A stretch of DNA of 64,000 nucleotides from Lentzea albidocapillata (GCF_000719115.1 NZ_JOEA01000029.1:61145-125144); one strand, 5' to 3'. Numbered from the stretch's first letter, positions 25,764 to 34,724 are shown. The notes: generated from the letters alone by a model not told the origin. A program made the numbers and translations.

Positions 25764-26687
25764 ATGGCACACAAGATCGCGGTCTACGGCGCCTCCGGCA
25801 CCACGGGGCAGTTCGTCCTGGCAGAACTAAAAAAGCGCGGCCACGAGCCACACCCGTTCGGACGCGCACAGGCCACCCCCGACAACCCCACGGCCTTGGA
25901 CCGCGCCCTCAAAGGCGCTGCCGCAGTGATCAACACGGCGGGCCCGTTCGCCATCACCGCCGCCCCGCTGATCGCCGCAGCCGAACGCGCCGGCATCCCG
26001 TACGTAGACGTGGCTGCCGAGATAGAGGCGAACGCCGACACCTTCGCCCGCGGAGCCTCGGTCCCGGTGGTGCCCGCGATGGCCTTCTTCGGCGGCCTGG
26101 GCGACCTGCTGGTCACCGCAGCGATGGCCGACTGGGACTACGCCGACGAGGCCCACATCGCCTACGGACTAAGCGGCTGGCAACCCACCGCAGGCACTCT
26201 AACCGCAGGTCAGGTCTCCCGAAAACGCCGCGACGGCCAGCGAGTCCGGTTCCGCGACGGACAACTGAGCTACCACGGCGAAACCGCACAGGTCCAAAAC
26301 TGGGAGTTCCCAAACGGCACCCGCCAGGTGATCAGCGAGTTCTCCATGGCCGACATCGTCACGGTGCCAAGCCACCTGCAGATCACCTCAGTGACCAACT
26401 ACATGTCAACGGAAGCAGCCACCGCCCTACAAGCCGCCCACCCCAGGCAGGAGCCCGAAACCTTCGAAATCGACGTACGCGTACGCAGAGCCGACGAAGA
26501 ACGACAACTAACCGCCTCAGGCAAGGACATCTACGCCACAAGCGCCCCACTAGCCGTAGAGGCAACAGAACGCCTACTAACCGGCCGTTTCAACATCACC
26601 GGAGCAGCCTCAGCAGGCGCAATGTTCAACGCCAAAGACTTCCTGACGTCACTGTCAACCATCATCCAGACACCGGGACTCGGTTGA
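25764..26687 (+). CDS. Saccharopine dehydrogenase-like NAD(P)-binding protein
   Basis: 307 residues. The N-terminal Rossmann fold starts KIAVYGASGTTGQFVLAEL, and INTAGPF and GIPYVDVAAE match the saccharopine-dehydrogenase / trans-acting enoyl reductase group. The C-terminal half is divergent. Codon use changes after about 26160: CTA, ACA, CAA and GTA codons rare elsewhere in the window become frequent, as if that half evolved under weaker selection or was transferred. The enzyme's substrate is unknown. Divergent from the GlxA-like regulator 51 bases away. Confidence 0.82.
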   Translation: MAHKIAVYGASGTTGQFVLAELKKRGHEPHPFGRAQATPDNPTALDRALKGAAAVINTAGPFAITAAPLIAAAERAGIPYVDVAAEIEANADTFARGASVPVVPAMAFFGGLGDLLVTAAMADWDYADEAHIAYGLSGWQPTAGTLTAGQVSRKRRDGQRVRFRDGQLSYHGETAQVQNWEFPNGTRQVISEFSMADIVTVPSHLQITSVTNYMSTEAATALQAAHPRQEPETFEIDVRVRRADEERQLTASGKDIYATSAPLAVEATERLLTGRFNITGAASAGAMFNAKDFLTSLSTIIQTPGLG

Positions 26688-26719
26688 TGGGCCGCCAAGG
26701 TCGCGAAGCGACGAGGCGG

Positions 26720-26773
26720 CCGGGGGTCCGGGGGCTCGCCCCCGGCGTGGGGGTCTGGGGGCTCGGCCCCCAG
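26720..26773. repeat. GGGGGTCCGGGGG element, copy 1
   Basis: Two adjacent GC hairpins: CCGGGGG-CTCG-CCCCCGG and TGGGGG-CTCGG-CCCCCA. The same unit recurs at 35010-35062 and 41473-41524 in the same orientation. It lies between a plus-strand gene and the minus-strand tmRNA. Confidence 0.9.
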
Positions 26774-26790
26774 AGGACACCCGGAACGAG

Positions 26791-26825
26791 AAAAAGGTGA
26801 GTGCTGTCCACGAACAGCACTCACC
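26791..26825 (-). terminator. Terminator of tmRNA gene
   Basis: GGTGAGTGCTGT (26796-26807) pairs perfectly with ACAGCACTCACC (26814-26825). On the minus strand the 12-bp stem is followed by five T (26791-26795). It lies 8 bases beyond the tmRNA 3' end. Confidence 0.93.
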
Positions 26826-26832
26826 CATCGAG

Positions 26833-27207
26833 TGGAGGTGCCGGGAATCGAACCCGGGTCCTGTGCCGGTTCATCAGGGCTTCTCCGTGCGCAGTCCGCT
26901 ATGTCTCTGCTTGGCCCCACCAGTCACGCGAACGAGCAGGTGTGACGGGCCCAGTCGCTGTGAGTTTCCCGGGCAGTCTCCGCGACCGAGACTGCTGGTA
27001 AGCCCTCTAGCTGATGCCGGGAACTAGGCCGAAGGCACTCCTAGGCCGACAACCGCTAGCTCCGCTGTCAGGCAGCGAGAGCGTACGCGGTGCGCTTGTC
27101 GTTAGACGTGGCGCTTATTGGTTTGCGATGACGCTTAACGGTGGTCTCTCGCCTGCACCGACACGCTTCCCCTGAATCAACGTCCACAGTCGAAACCGTT
27201 CACCCCC
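26833..27207 (-). ncRNA. ssrA: Transfer-messenger RNA
   Basis: A 375-base tmRNA. The 5' end GGGGGTG and 3' CACCTCC pair as the acceptor stem, the T arm is CCGGG-TTCGATT-CCCGG, and the 5' region has the GGTTTCGAC signature. CCA is not encoded (ACT follows). The tag frame resumes at GCC after AATAAGC and reads ATSNDKRTAYALAA before TGA, ending in the canonical ALAA degradation signal. The pseudoknot region fills the rest. Its partner smpB lies 2.8 kb away. The 121-base gap upstream to the histidine kinase gene carries both divergent promoters; TATGCTATGAG is a possible -10 region. Confidence 0.97.
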
Positions 27208-27328
27208 TTGTAGTGGTACTCATAGCATAACGACTGCGGCCACCGAGTTCTTCCCGAGGCAGGTAGGGCTGTCCCCACCTCCGACCGGATGGCTGGCCAG
27301 ATGGTCTCTGACCAGCGAGAACGACAGC

Positions 27329-28567
27329 ATGGACGTCATGAGGAAACCGAACGCGCTCGCAGCCGGGTTCTACCTGCTGACCAACCTGGTGACCGGCATC
27401 TTCTGGTTCACCCTCATCGTCGTGCTCACCGTCGTCGGGTTCGCCACCTCGGTCCTCTGGGTCGGTCTGCCGATCCTGTGGTCGGCCATGGCGGTCGTGC
27501 GGGGTGGCGCGACGATGGAGCGGGCGTGGGTCAGGGCGGCGTTGCGCACGGACATCCCCAGGCCGTATCGCGAGCCACCGACCGGCACGTTGTGGCAGCG
27601 GTTCAAGGCCCAGTTCACCGATCCGGCGACCTGGCGTGATTTCGGTTACCTGCTGTTGCTGTTGCCCGTCGGCATCCTGGAGTTCGTCTCCGTCGTCGCC
27701 ATGTGGTCGGTGGCGGCGGCGTTCATCGCGGTGCCGTTCTGGATCGGCTCCGCGCCGTTCGCGGTGATCGTGGGCGACTTCTGGACCATCGACTCGTTCG
27801 CGTCGGCGCTGCCCGTATCGCTGATCGGGCTGGCGCTGATCCCGTTCGCGGCCCTCGGCACCCGGTGGCTCGGGTCGGTGCACGGCAAGTTCGCGCGCGG
27901 CATGCTCGGGCCGACCCGTGCGGACGCACTGGCGATCGAGGCGGAGCGGCTGTCGTCCAGCCGGGCCCGCGGTGTCGAGGCGGCCGAGGCGGAGCGCCGG
28001 CGCATCGAACGCGACCTGCACGACGGCGCGCAGCAACGGCTCGTGGCCGTGGCGATGGGGCTGGGCCGGGCGAAGTCCAAGATGGATTCGGACCCGGAGG
28101 CCGCGGCCGAGCTCATCGCGGAGGCGCACGCGGACGCGAAGCTGGCCATCAAGGAACTGCGGGACCTGGCGCGGGGCATCTACCCGTCCGTCCTGGGTGA
28201 CCGGGGGCTCGACGCCGCGCTGTCCGCGCTCGCCGCCCGTGTGCCGATCGAGGTCGACCTGCAGGTCGACGTGGAACCGCGGCCGCCGACGTCGGTGGAG
28301 AGCGCCGCGTACTTCACCGTCGGCGAGGCGCTCACGAACATCACCAAGCACTCCAACGGCACCAAGGCGACCGTACGGGTCAACAGGGTGGACACGGGAG
28401 TGCTGGTCGAGGTCACCGACAACGGTCAGGGTGGCGCGGAACTGCGGCCGGGCGGCGGGCTCGCCGGGCTCGCGGACCGGGCTGCCACGATCGACGGTGT
28501 GGTTGTCGTCGTCAGCCCCGCTGGTGGGCCGACCGTTATTCGAGCGGAGTTGCCGTGCGCGTGGTGA
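27329..28567 (+). CDS. Two-component sensor histidine kinase (HisKA_3 type)
   Basis: 412 residues. An N-terminal membrane sensor domain (segments around 13-55, 104-175) is typical of actinobacterial kinases with the putative-sensor domain. The dimerisation/phosphoacceptor motif ERDLHDGAQQRL has its histidine at residue 231. The HATPase_c domain follows with EALTNITKHS (N-box), DNGQGG and GGGLAGLADR (G-boxes). It overlaps the response regulator by 13 bases, so the pair is co-translated. The stimulus is not visible from sequence, but relatives respond to cell-envelope stress. Confidence 0.93.
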   Translation: MDVMRKPNALAAGFYLLTNLVTGIFWFTLIVVLTVVGFATSVLWVGLPILWSAMAVVRGGATMERAWVRAALRTDIPRPYREPPTGTLWQRFKAQFTDPATWRDFGYLLLLLPVGILEFVSVVAMWSVAAAFIAVPFWIGSAPFAVIVGDFWTIDSFASALPVSLIGLALIPFAALGTRWLGSVHGKFARGMLGPTRADALAIEAERLSSSRARGVEAAEAERRRIERDLHDGAQQRLVAVAMGLGRAKSKMDSDPEAAAELIAEAHADAKLAIKELRDLARGIYPSVLGDRGLDAALSALAARVPIEVDLQVDVEPRPPTSVESAAYFTVGEALTNITKHSNGTKATVRVNRVDTGVLVEVTDNGQGGAELRPGGGLAGLADRAATIDGVVVVVSPAGGPTVIRAELPCAW

Positions 28568-29196
28568 TCGCCGAGGACTCGGTGCTGCTGAGGGTGGGCG
28601 TGCAGAGGTTGCTCGCCGACGAGGGCATCGAGACCGTCGCGGCGGTGGAGAACGGTGACGACCTGCTCGACGCCGTGACCGAGCACAGGCCTGACCTGTG
28701 CGTGGTGGACGTGCGGATGCCGCCGACGTTCACCGACGAGGGGCTGCGAGCCGCCATCGAGTGCCGCCGCCGTTATCCCGGGCTGCCGGTGCTGGTGCTG
28801 TCGCAGTACGTCGAGGAGCGCTACGCCGTGGAACTCCTCGCGGGCGGCGCGAGCGGCGTCGGCTACCTGCTCAAGGAACGGGTCGCGGACGTGAAGGAGT
28901 TCGTCGACGCGGTGCGCAGGGTCGCCGACGGCGGCACGAGCATCGACCACGAGGTGATCACGCAGCTCATGGTGCGCAGCAGGAAGAGCCCGGTCGACAA
29001 GTTGACACCCCGCGAACGCGAGGTGCTCGGGCTGATGGCACAGGGACTGTCGAACACGGCCATCGCCGGCACGCTCGTCGTGTCCGACGGCGCCGTCGAG
29101 AAGCACGTCGGCAACATCTTCGCCAAGCTCGGCCTGGAGCCGTCGAACTCCGAGCACCGCCGCGTGCGCGCCGTGCTCGCCTATCTCGACAGCTGA
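28555..29196 (+). CDS. LuxR/NarL-family response regulator
   Basis: 213 residues. The receiver domain has acidic residues at 7-8 (AEDS), phosphoacceptor D52 in VVDVRMPP, and Lys in LLKERV. The C-terminal LuxR helix-turn-helix (LTPREREVLGLMAQGLSNTAIA, VEKHVGNIFAKLGL) is complete. GTG start inside the end of the kinase gene. It is the cognate partner of that kinase. Its 3' end overlaps the convergent amidohydrolase gene by 16 bases. Confidence 0.94.
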   Translation: MRVVIAEDSVLLRVGVQRLLADEGIETVAAVENGDDLLDAVTEHRPDLCVVDVRMPPTFTDEGLRAAIECRRRYPGLPVLVLSQYVEERYAVELLAGGASGVGYLLKERVADVKEFVDAVRRVADGGTSIDHEVITQLMVRSRKSPVDKLTPREREVLGLMAQGLSNTAIAGTLVVSDGAVEKHVGNIFAKLGLEPSNSEHRRVRAVLAYLDS

Positions 29197-30008
29197 AGCA
29201 GACGGGCGCCGTTGTCGTGCAGGATCGCCTGCTCGGCGGCGGCGTCCAGGCCCCACGACCTGATGGCGTCGAGCTGGACCTCGTACGGGTACGGGATGTT
29301 CGGGAAGTCGGTGCCCAGCACCACCCGGTCCGCGAGCCCCGCGATGCGCGCCCGCCAGTCCGCGGGCAGCGGCACCATCCGCTCGGTGAACGGGACACCC
29401 ACCATCGTGGTGTCGACGTGCACGTTGCGGTAGCGCTCCACCAGGTCCAACGCGCCCGAGTAGTCGGGCATCCCCGCGTGCGCGATCACCGCGGTCAGGC
29501 GCTGGTGCTTCTTCAGCACCTCTTCGAAGACGCCGAGCCCGGTGAACTCTCCTGGCATCGGCCCGTCGCCGCAGTGCACGACCACCGGCACGCCGGCCTC
29601 CGCCAGCTGGCCCCAGACGCCGTCCAGCAGCGCGTCACGCGGGTCGTACCCACCGACCTGGACGTGCGACTTGAAACAGCGTGCACCGGCCTCCAGGGCC
29701 TTGCGCACGTACGCCTCGGCACCCGGTTCCGCGTAGAACGTGCCCGTCGGCACCGCCTCGGGAACGCGCGCCGCGAAGTCGGCCACCCACTCGTTCAGCC
29801 ACTGCGCCATGCCCGGCTTGTGCGGGTAGAGCAGGGGTGCGAACGCAACGACGCCCAGCTCCCGCAGCGCGGTGAGCCGGGCGTTCTCGTCGGTGCGGTA
29901 CTGGATGAACCAGTCGATCCCGGACTCGCGCACGCGGTCGAAGTAGCCCCAGACCTTGTCCAGGACGTTCTGCGGCATGAAGTGGACGTGGACGTCCACC
30001 AGTGCCAT
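29181..30008 (-). CDS. Amidohydrolase-family protein (ACMSD-like TIM barrel)
   Basis: 275 residues. The metal-binding start VDVHVHF, FKSHVQVGGYDPRD, VVVHCGD, IAHAGMPDY and LGTDFPNIPYPYE trace the beta-barrel ligands of the metal-dependent amidohydrolase/decarboxylase superfamily. It is likely a hydrolase or decarboxylase of a small cyclic or acidic compound. It shares one base with the smpB stop, so it may be translated with smpB although the functions look unrelated. Confidence 0.85.
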   Translation of the reverse strand: MALVDVHVHFMPQNVLDKVWGYFDRVRESGIDWFIQYRTDENARLTALRELGVVAFAPLLYPHKPGMAQWLNEWVADFAARVPEAVPTGTFYAEPGAEAYVRKALEAGARCFKSHVQVGGYDPRDALLDGVWGQLAEAGVPVVVHCGDGPMPGEFTGLGVFEEVLKKHQRLTAVIAHAGMPDYSGALDLVERYRNVHVDTTMVGVPFTERMVPLPADWRARIAGLADRVVLGTDFPNIPYPYEVQLDAIRSWGLDAAAEQAILHDNGARLLQLSR

Positions 30009-30484
30009 CAGTAGCGACCCTTCAGGGCCCTGCCGTGTGCCTTGGCGATCTCGCGGTTCGCGTCACGCTTCGCCAGGTCCTGGCGCTTGTCGTAGGACTT
30101 CTTGCCCTTCGCCAGCGCGAGCTCGACCTTGACGTAGCCGTCCTTGAAGTACATCTGCAGCGGCACGAGCGACAGACCGGACTCCTTGGTCTTGCCGATC
30201 AGCCGCTCGATCTCCGACTTGTGCAGCAGGAGCTTGCGCTTGCGCCGGACCTCGTGGTTCGTCCACGTGCCCGCGACGTACTCCGGGATGTGCAGCGCGT
30301 GCAGCCAGATCTCGCCGCCGTCGACCTGGGCGAAGGCGTCCACCAGGGACGCCCGTCCCATGCGCAGGCTCTTCACCTCGGTGCCGACGAGCTGAATGCC
30401 CGCCTCGTAGGTGTCCAGAATGGACCAGTCGTGCCGAGCCTTGCGGTTCGACGCGATGACCTTCTGCCCGCGTTCCTTGACCAT
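30008..30484 (-). CDS. smpB: SsrA-binding protein SmpB
   Basis: 158 residues, normal length. Conserved blocks are [53 protein letters not shown] and the basic tail ending [18 protein letters not shown]. It binds the tRNA-like domain of tmRNA (26833-27207) and delivers it to stalled ribosomes for trans-translation. It sits just downstream of ftsX on the same strand, as in many actinobacteria. Confidence 0.97.
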   Translation of the reverse strand: MVKERGQKVIASNRKARHDWSILDTYEAGIQLVGTEVKSLRMGRASLVDAFAQVDGGEIWLHALHIPEYVAGTWTNHEVRRKRKLLLHKSEIERLIGKTKESGLSLVPLQMYFKDGYVKVELALAKGKKSYDKRQDLAKRDANREIAKAHGRALKGRY

Positions 30485-30514
30485 GGCAACCAGTCTAAAT
30501 GGTGCGCAAAGTTC

Positions 30515-31417
30515 TTAAAGGCGCACGTAGAGGCGGAGTGTCACGTAACCGGTGGTCGCCGAGATGACTATCGCGACGAGGAACAGCCAGGGCGACACGA
30601 TCAGGATGTCCAGGTAGCCGATCGGCGGGATGATGCCCGACTCGGTGAGGTTCCTGGTGATCCGGTCGAGGAAGAACGCCTTGAACAGCACCAGGCCGCC
30701 CACCGCGGTGACCGAGCCGATGATGCCCGCGACGACCGCCTCGATGAGGAACGGCAACTGCGTGTACCACCGTGTCGCGCCCACCAGGCGCATGATGCCG
30801 ACCTCGACGCGGCGGGTGAACGCCGACACCTGGATGGTGTTCGAGATCAGCAGCAGCGCGGCGAACGCCTGGATGAGCGCGAGGATCAGGGCGACGTCGC
30901 GCATGCCGTTGAGGCCCTCGAAGAACCGCTCCAGGAACTTGCCCTGGTCGTCGACGCCCTTCACACCGGGCTTGCCCTCGAAGGCCTGCTTGATGACGTC
31001 GGTGCGCTCCGGGTCCTCGAGCTTCACGCGGAACGTCGCCGGGATGGCTTCGGGACGCGCGAGCTTGAGCAGTTCCGGCTGGGCCTCGAAGATGCGCTTG
31101 AAGCGCTCGAAACCCTCGTCCCGGTTCTGGTACACCACGGACTCGACGCCGGAGGTCGCCTCCAGGTTGGACCGCAGGCCCGCGCACGGCTGCTGGGTGC
31201 AGTCCTTGTCGTTGGCGCTGACATCGTTCGTCAGCAGCACGGAGACCTCGAGCTTGCCCGCGTAGTTGGCCTGCATCTTGTCGACCATGCGGACGACGAG
31301 CAGGCCACCGCCGAGCAGCCCGAGCGAGATGGCGGTCGTGAGGATCATCGCGATCGTCATCGTGACGTTCCGGCGAAGTCCGGTGATGACCTCGCTGAAC
31401 ACGAAGCTGGTACGCAT
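30515..31417 (-). CDS. ftsX: Cell division protein FtsX (permease-like)
   Basis: 300 residues with four transmembrane segments: one near 22-42, then a large extracytoplasmic loop with two cysteines (DCTQQPC), and three at the C-terminal end. It partners FtsE (next gene upstream, 40 bases) to transmit ATP hydrolysis across the membrane to peptidoglycan hydrolases at the septum. The extracytoplasmic loop has the size expected for the actinobacterial family, which engages the RipC hydrolase. Confidence 0.96.
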   Translation of the reverse strand: MRTSFVFSEVITGLRRNVTMTIAMILTTAISLGLLGGGLLVVRMVDKMQANYAGKLEVSVLLTNDVSANDKDCTQQPCAGLRSNLEATSGVESVVYQNRDEGFERFKRIFEAQPELLKLARPEAIPATFRVKLEDPERTDVIKQAFEGKPGVKGVDDQGKFLERFFEGLNGMRDVALILALIQAFAALLLISNTIQVSAFTRRVEVGIMRLVGATRWYTQLPFLIEAVVAGIIGSVTAVGGLVLFKAFFLDRITRNLTESGIIPPIGYLDILIVSPWLFLVAIVISATTGYVTLRLYVRL

Positions 31418-31457
31418 CGGGGGCGGGGTTCCTTGGGGTTCGGGGGCTTAGGGACGC

Positions 31458-32147
31458 TTAGCGGCCAACGCCGTAAACGCCGCGCGCGTCATCACGGACG
31501 ACCTTGCCGTACGAGAGCTCCACCACTCGGCGGCGCATCGAGTCGACGATGCCGTGGTCGTGGGTGGCCATGATGACGGTCGTGCCGGTGCGGTTGATCC
31601 GCTCCAGCAGCAACATGATGTCCTGGCTCGTGTCGGGGTCCAGGTTTCCGGTCGGCTCGTCGGCGATCAGCACCAGCGGGCGGTTCACGAACGCACGGGC
31701 GATCGCGACGCGCTGCTGTTCACCACCGGACAGCTCGGTCGGGAACCTGTCCTCCTTGCCGTCGAGGCCCACCAGCTGCAGCACCTCCGGCACCACCTTG
31801 ACGATGGTGTTGCGGGGCTTGCCGATGACCTCGAGCGCGAAGGCGACGTTCTCCGCCACCGTCTTCGTGGGCAGAAGACGGAAGTCCTGGAACACGCAGC
31901 CGATCGACTGCCGCAGGCGGGGAACCCTGCGCCGCGACATCTTGGCGACGTCGAAGTTGGAGACGTAGACGCGTCCCCTGGTCGGCACCTCTTCGCGCAG
32001 CAGCAGGCGCAGGAACGTCGACTTGCCGGACCCCGAGGGCCCGATCAGGAAGACGAACTCGCCCTTCTCCATCTCGACGGACACGTCGTCGAGCGCAGGA
32101 CGCGTGGAGGTCTTGTAGACCTTGGAAACGTGTTCGAGACGAATCAC
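31458..32147 (-). CDS. ftsE: Cell division ATP-binding protein FtsE
   Basis: 229 residues. Walker A GPSGSGKS is at 36-43, the Q-loop is VFQDFRLL, the signature is [14 protein letters not shown], Walker B is [11 protein letters not shown], and the switch is MATHDH. Together with ftsX it forms the FtsEX complex that controls septal peptidoglycan hydrolysis. It follows prfB, separated by a terminator, so ftsE probably has its own promoter in the 119 bases upstream. Confidence 0.97.
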   Translation of the reverse strand: MIRLEHVSKVYKTSTRPALDDVSVEMEKGEFVFLIGPSGSGKSTFLRLLLREEVPTRGRVYVSNFDVAKMSRRRVPRLRQSIGCVFQDFRLLPTKTVAENVAFALEVIGKPRNTIVKVVPEVLQLVGLDGKEDRFPTELSGGEQQRVAIARAFVNRPLVLIADEPTGNLDPDTSQDIMLLLERINRTGTTVIMATHDHGIVDSMRRRVVELSYGKVVRDDARGVYGVGR

Positions 32148-32266
32148 GAGGCGCGAGTCTACTCATGGCCGGGGTAAAGCCCCCGTTCCGGTTAACTTCC
32201 AGCCCCGGAAGGGCGGCTCGAACCTCGACGCGGCGTGTCCGACCAGGCACGATCGGCCCACTAAAA

Positions 32267-32303
32267 GAGCACGTCCCACCCTCGTTCGGGGCAGAACGTG
32301 CTC
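32267..32303 (-). terminator. Terminator of prfB
   Basis: GAGCACGT (32267-32274) pairs with ACGTGCTC (32296-32303). On the minus strand TTTT follows the stem. It lies 18 bases after the prfB stop. Confidence 0.8.
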
Positions 32304-32320
32304 CTCGGCTCAGGTCAGGA

Positions 32321-33424
32321 CTAGGCCTGCTGGGACTGCTTGCGCCACCGGATGCCGGCCTCGAGGAAGTCGTCGATCTCCCCGTCGAGCACCGCGGACG
32401 GGTTGCCGACCTCGTGCTCGGTGCGCAGGTCCTTGACCATCTGGTACGGGTGCAGCACGTAGGAGCGCATCTGGTTGCCCCAGCTGGAGCCGGAGTCCTT
32501 CAGCGCGTCCATCTTGGCCTGCTCCTCCTGCCGGCGGCGCTCGAGCAGCTTCGCCTGCAGGACGTTCATGGCCGTGGCCTTGTTCTGCAGCTGCGAGCGC
32601 TCGTTCTGGCAGGACACCACGATGCCGGTCGGGATGTGCGTGAGGCGCACCGCCGAGTCCGTCGTGTTGACGCCCTGGCCGCCGGGGCCGGACGAGCGGT
32701 AGACGTCGACGCGCAGTTCCTTCTCGTCGATCTCGACGTGGTCGGTCTGCTCGACGACGGGCACGACCTCGACGCCGGCGAACGACGTCTGGCGGCGGCC
32801 CTGGTTGTCGAACGGCGAAATGCGCACGAGACGGTGCGTGCCCTGCTCGACGCTCAGCGTGCCGTAGGCGTATGGGGCGCTGACGCGGAAGGTGGCGGAC
32901 TTGATGCCGGCCTCTTCGGCGTAGGACGTGTCGAACACGTCGACGCCGTAGTTGTGGCGCTCGGCCCAGCGCGAGTACATGCGCAGCAGCATCTCGGCGA
33001 AGTCCGCGGCGTCGACGCCACCGGCCTCGGCGCGGATGGTGATCAGCGCGTTGCGCTCGTCGTACTCGCCGGACAGGAGCGTGCGCACCTCGAGGCTCGC
33101 GATCTCGTCGCGCAGCTTGGCGCGGTCGTTGTCCGCGTCGGCATTGGCGTCCGCGTCCTCGGCCTCCTCCGCGAGCTCGTAGAGCAGGGGGAGGTCGTTG
33201 AGGCGCTCACGCAGGCCGGTGACGCGGCGCAACTCACCCTGCTTGTGGGAGAGCTGGCTGGTGACCTTCTGCGCCTTCTCCTGGTCGTCCCAGAGGTCAG
33301 GGCGGGCAGCCTGGTCCTCCAGGTCCGCGACAGCGGCGCGCAGCGCATCGAGGTCCAGCACCGCCTCGATGCTCGAAAGGGTGGCGGAGAGGTCCTTGAT
33401 GTCTGCTTCGACGTCCGGGTTCAC
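32321..33424 (-). CDS. prfB: Peptide chain release factor 2
   Basis: 367 residues, GTG start. It has the peptidyl-hydrolase GGQ motif at 248-250 ([10 protein letters not shown]) and the SPF tripeptide at 203-205 that recognises UGA/UAA. The gene is one continuous frame; the autoregulatory +1 frameshift site of enterobacterial prfB is absent, as usual in actinobacteria. It precedes ftsE-ftsX-smpB, a conserved order. Confidence 0.97.
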   Translation of the reverse strand: MNPDVEADIKDLSATLSSIEAVLDLDALRAAVADLEDQAARPDLWDDQEKAQKVTSQLSHKQGELRRVTGLRERLNDLPLLYELAEEAEDADANADADNDRAKLRDEIASLEVRTLLSGEYDERNALITIRAEAGGVDAADFAEMLLRMYSRWAERHNYGVDVFDTSYAEEAGIKSATFRVSAPYAYGTLSVEQGTHRLVRISPFDNQGRRQTSFAGVEVVPVVEQTDHVEIDEKELRVDVYRSSGPGGQGVNTTDSAVRLTHIPTGIVVSCQNERSQLQNKATAMNVLQAKLLERRRQEEQAKMDALKDSGSSWGNQMRSYVLHPYQMVKDLRTEHEVGNPSAVLDGEIDDFLEAGIRWRKQSQQA

Positions 33425-33437
33425 GCAAAAAGATTAC

Positions 33438-33476
33438 GCCAGCACCGGCCGTCAGTCGCGACCGGTGCGTGCTGGC
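33438..33476 (-). terminator. Hairpin after PadR-type gene
   Basis: GCCAGCAC (33438-33445) pairs with GTGCTGGC (33469-33476), with further CGG/CCG pairing inside. It stands between the PadR-like gene and prfB, both on the minus strand. Confidence 0.7.
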
Positions 33477-33495
33477 GCTCTCTTCGAAGCGGTTT

Positions 33496-33996
33496 CTACG
33501 CGGTCGGAATCGCGTCGAGCAGCTTGAGAACCGCCTTCGCGTGAGCGAGACCGAACTCCGCCACCGCCTTGGCGTAGGGGTCCTCCGCCGTCTTGGCCGC
33601 GCTCTTCGCGCTCTCCTGTTCCTGACCGTACGTCGAACGTGCGGTCGTGATCAGGGATTCGCGCTGCTTCGCGGTCAGCGAGCCGGCGTGCACCAGGCGC
33701 AGGATGAGCGGGCTGCGCAGGTGGTCCGGGCCAGGCTCGGACAGCAGCCAGTTCTTGAAGGCCTTCTTGCCCGCGGCTGTCAGCACGTACTGCTGGCTGG
33801 ACCGCGGTCCCTGCTTGCCGAGGCGCAGCAGGCCAAGGTCTGCCAGCGCGGGCAGCTCGCGGTACACCTGGGAGCGGGTCACGCTGAAGAACGCGCCGAA
33901 GCGGTCTCCTGCCTCCGCCACCAACTGGCCACCGGTCTTGGGTCCGTCGTGCAGCAGCCCGAGCAGGGCGGCTGCGGTCGCATTCAGGTCTGACAC
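33496..33996 (-). CDS. PadR-family transcriptional regulator
   Basis: 166 residues from the GTG at 33996 (VSDLNATAAALLGLL). It has the PadR winged helix: LGLLHDGPKTGGQLV, FSVTRSQVYRELPALADLGLL and YVLTAAGKKAFKNWL. A helical C-terminal domain follows for dimerisation. Family members repress genes for detoxification or efflux in response to small ligands. No obvious neighbouring target: prfB is downstream and the upstream region is empty. Confidence 0.87.
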   Translation of the reverse strand: MSDLNATAAALLGLLHDGPKTGGQLVAEAGDRFGAFFSVTRSQVYRELPALADLGLLRLGKQGPRSSQQYVLTAAGKKAFKNWLLSEPGPDHLRSPLILRLVHAGSLTAKQRESLITTARSTYGQEQESAKSAAKTAEDPYAKAVAEFGLAHAKAVLKLLDAIPTA

Positions 33997-34081
33997 AACG
34001 ACAACGTTCCCACGTCCGGGGGAAGCTGTCCACAATGGTCAGCCGTTCTGTCCACAGTGGCTGATCACCGGGCTAGTCTGA

Positions 34082-34382
34082 TGGGCCATGCGGAGCAACG
34101 AAAAGTCTCGCTGAGTAAGCGGCAGTTTTCGAGCCTCACGCGTTTGGCCTCTTGACCGTCTGTGTCCATCCCGGATGGAAAAGTCCTTTCGCAGAAACGA
34201 AAGTCCCCCGCTCTCACTCGATCGGCGGTACGACTCTCACCGGCCGGAGCCACCCGAATGGACGGTCGGGGGCCAACGTCGCACGACCTGGTGATGTCCG
34301 CGCAGACCCCTTTCCCACGCCGCACATTCCGGGAAAATGATCATTGCCAGGCTGGCGCGGTTGAACACGGAGGTCGGGGACC
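34082..34382. other. Gene-poor stretch with a small dyad
   Basis: About 300 bases with no convincing reading frame. CTTTCG (34186-34191) pairs with CGAAAG (34198-34203) around CAGAAA, and AAAGTCC occurs just before and again inside the second arm. This may be an operator or leader structure of the zinc-ribbon gene downstream. No promoter boxes are convincing. Confidence 0.4.
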
Positions 34383-34592
34383 ATGAAGAACCTGAACTTG
34401 AAGTGGCTGGACCACAAGAAGGTGGCGGCGCACACGAGGGCGTGGATGACGGGGGGCATCCCGGAGCAGGCCGGCAAGGACGAGTGCATGGTGTGCGGCA
34501 AACAGATCCGCAAGCACCGCACCGTCAACGGCGAGGGCCGCATCTGCTCCAGCATGCTGTGCGCCCAGTACTGGGCAGAGAACATGACCTGA
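34383..34592 (+). CDS. Small zinc-ribbon-like protein
   Basis: 69 residues with four cysteines, C35 and C38 (ECMVCGK) and C55 and C60 (RICSSMLCAQYW), spaced like a treble-clef or zinc-ribbon knuckle. The N-terminus is short and basic (KNLNLKWLDHKK). GGAGGTCGGGG lies just before the ATG. The strong downstream hairpin closes the transcript. Unrecognised; a zinc-binding adaptor or nucleic-acid-binding role is plausible. Confidence 0.75.
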   Translation: MKNLNLKWLDHKKVAAHTRAWMTGGIPEQAGKDECMVCGKQIRKHRTVNGEGRICSSMLCAQYWAENMT

Positions 34593-34603
34593 AAGACAAG
34601 CAA

Positions 34604-34643
34604 AGACAGAAGGCCGGAGCCTATTGGCTCCGGCCTTCTGTCT
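34604..34643. terminator. Bidirectional terminator, 18-bp perfect stem
   Basis: The arm 34604-34621 and the arm 34626-34643 are perfectly complementary over 18 bases with the loop TATT. It separates the zinc-ribbon gene (plus) from the initiator tRNA gene (minus) and serves both. Confidence 0.92.
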
Positions 34644-34650
34644 AATCTAG

Positions 34651-34724
34651 TAGCGGGGACAGGATTTGAACCTGCGACCTCTGGGTTATGAGCCCAGCGA
34701 GCTACCGAGCTGCTCCACCCCGCG
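34651..34724 (-). tRNA. Initiator tRNA-fMet (CAT), copy 1
   Basis: 74 bases without CCA. Initiator hallmarks on the minus strand are an unpaired first base pair (C1 opposite T72), three consecutive G:C pairs in the anticodon stem (GGGCTCATAACCC), and anticodon CAT. The D and T arms are complete. Identical in sequence to the copy at 35120-35193. Confidence 0.95.

Noticed and set aside
27200..28351. Minus-strand frame running into the tmRNA 5' end
   Set aside because: Opposite the histidine kinase; the RNA and the kinase are both clear.
32321..33424. Programmed frameshift in prfB
   Set aside because: The gene is one uninterrupted frame and has no in-frame UGA near codon 26.
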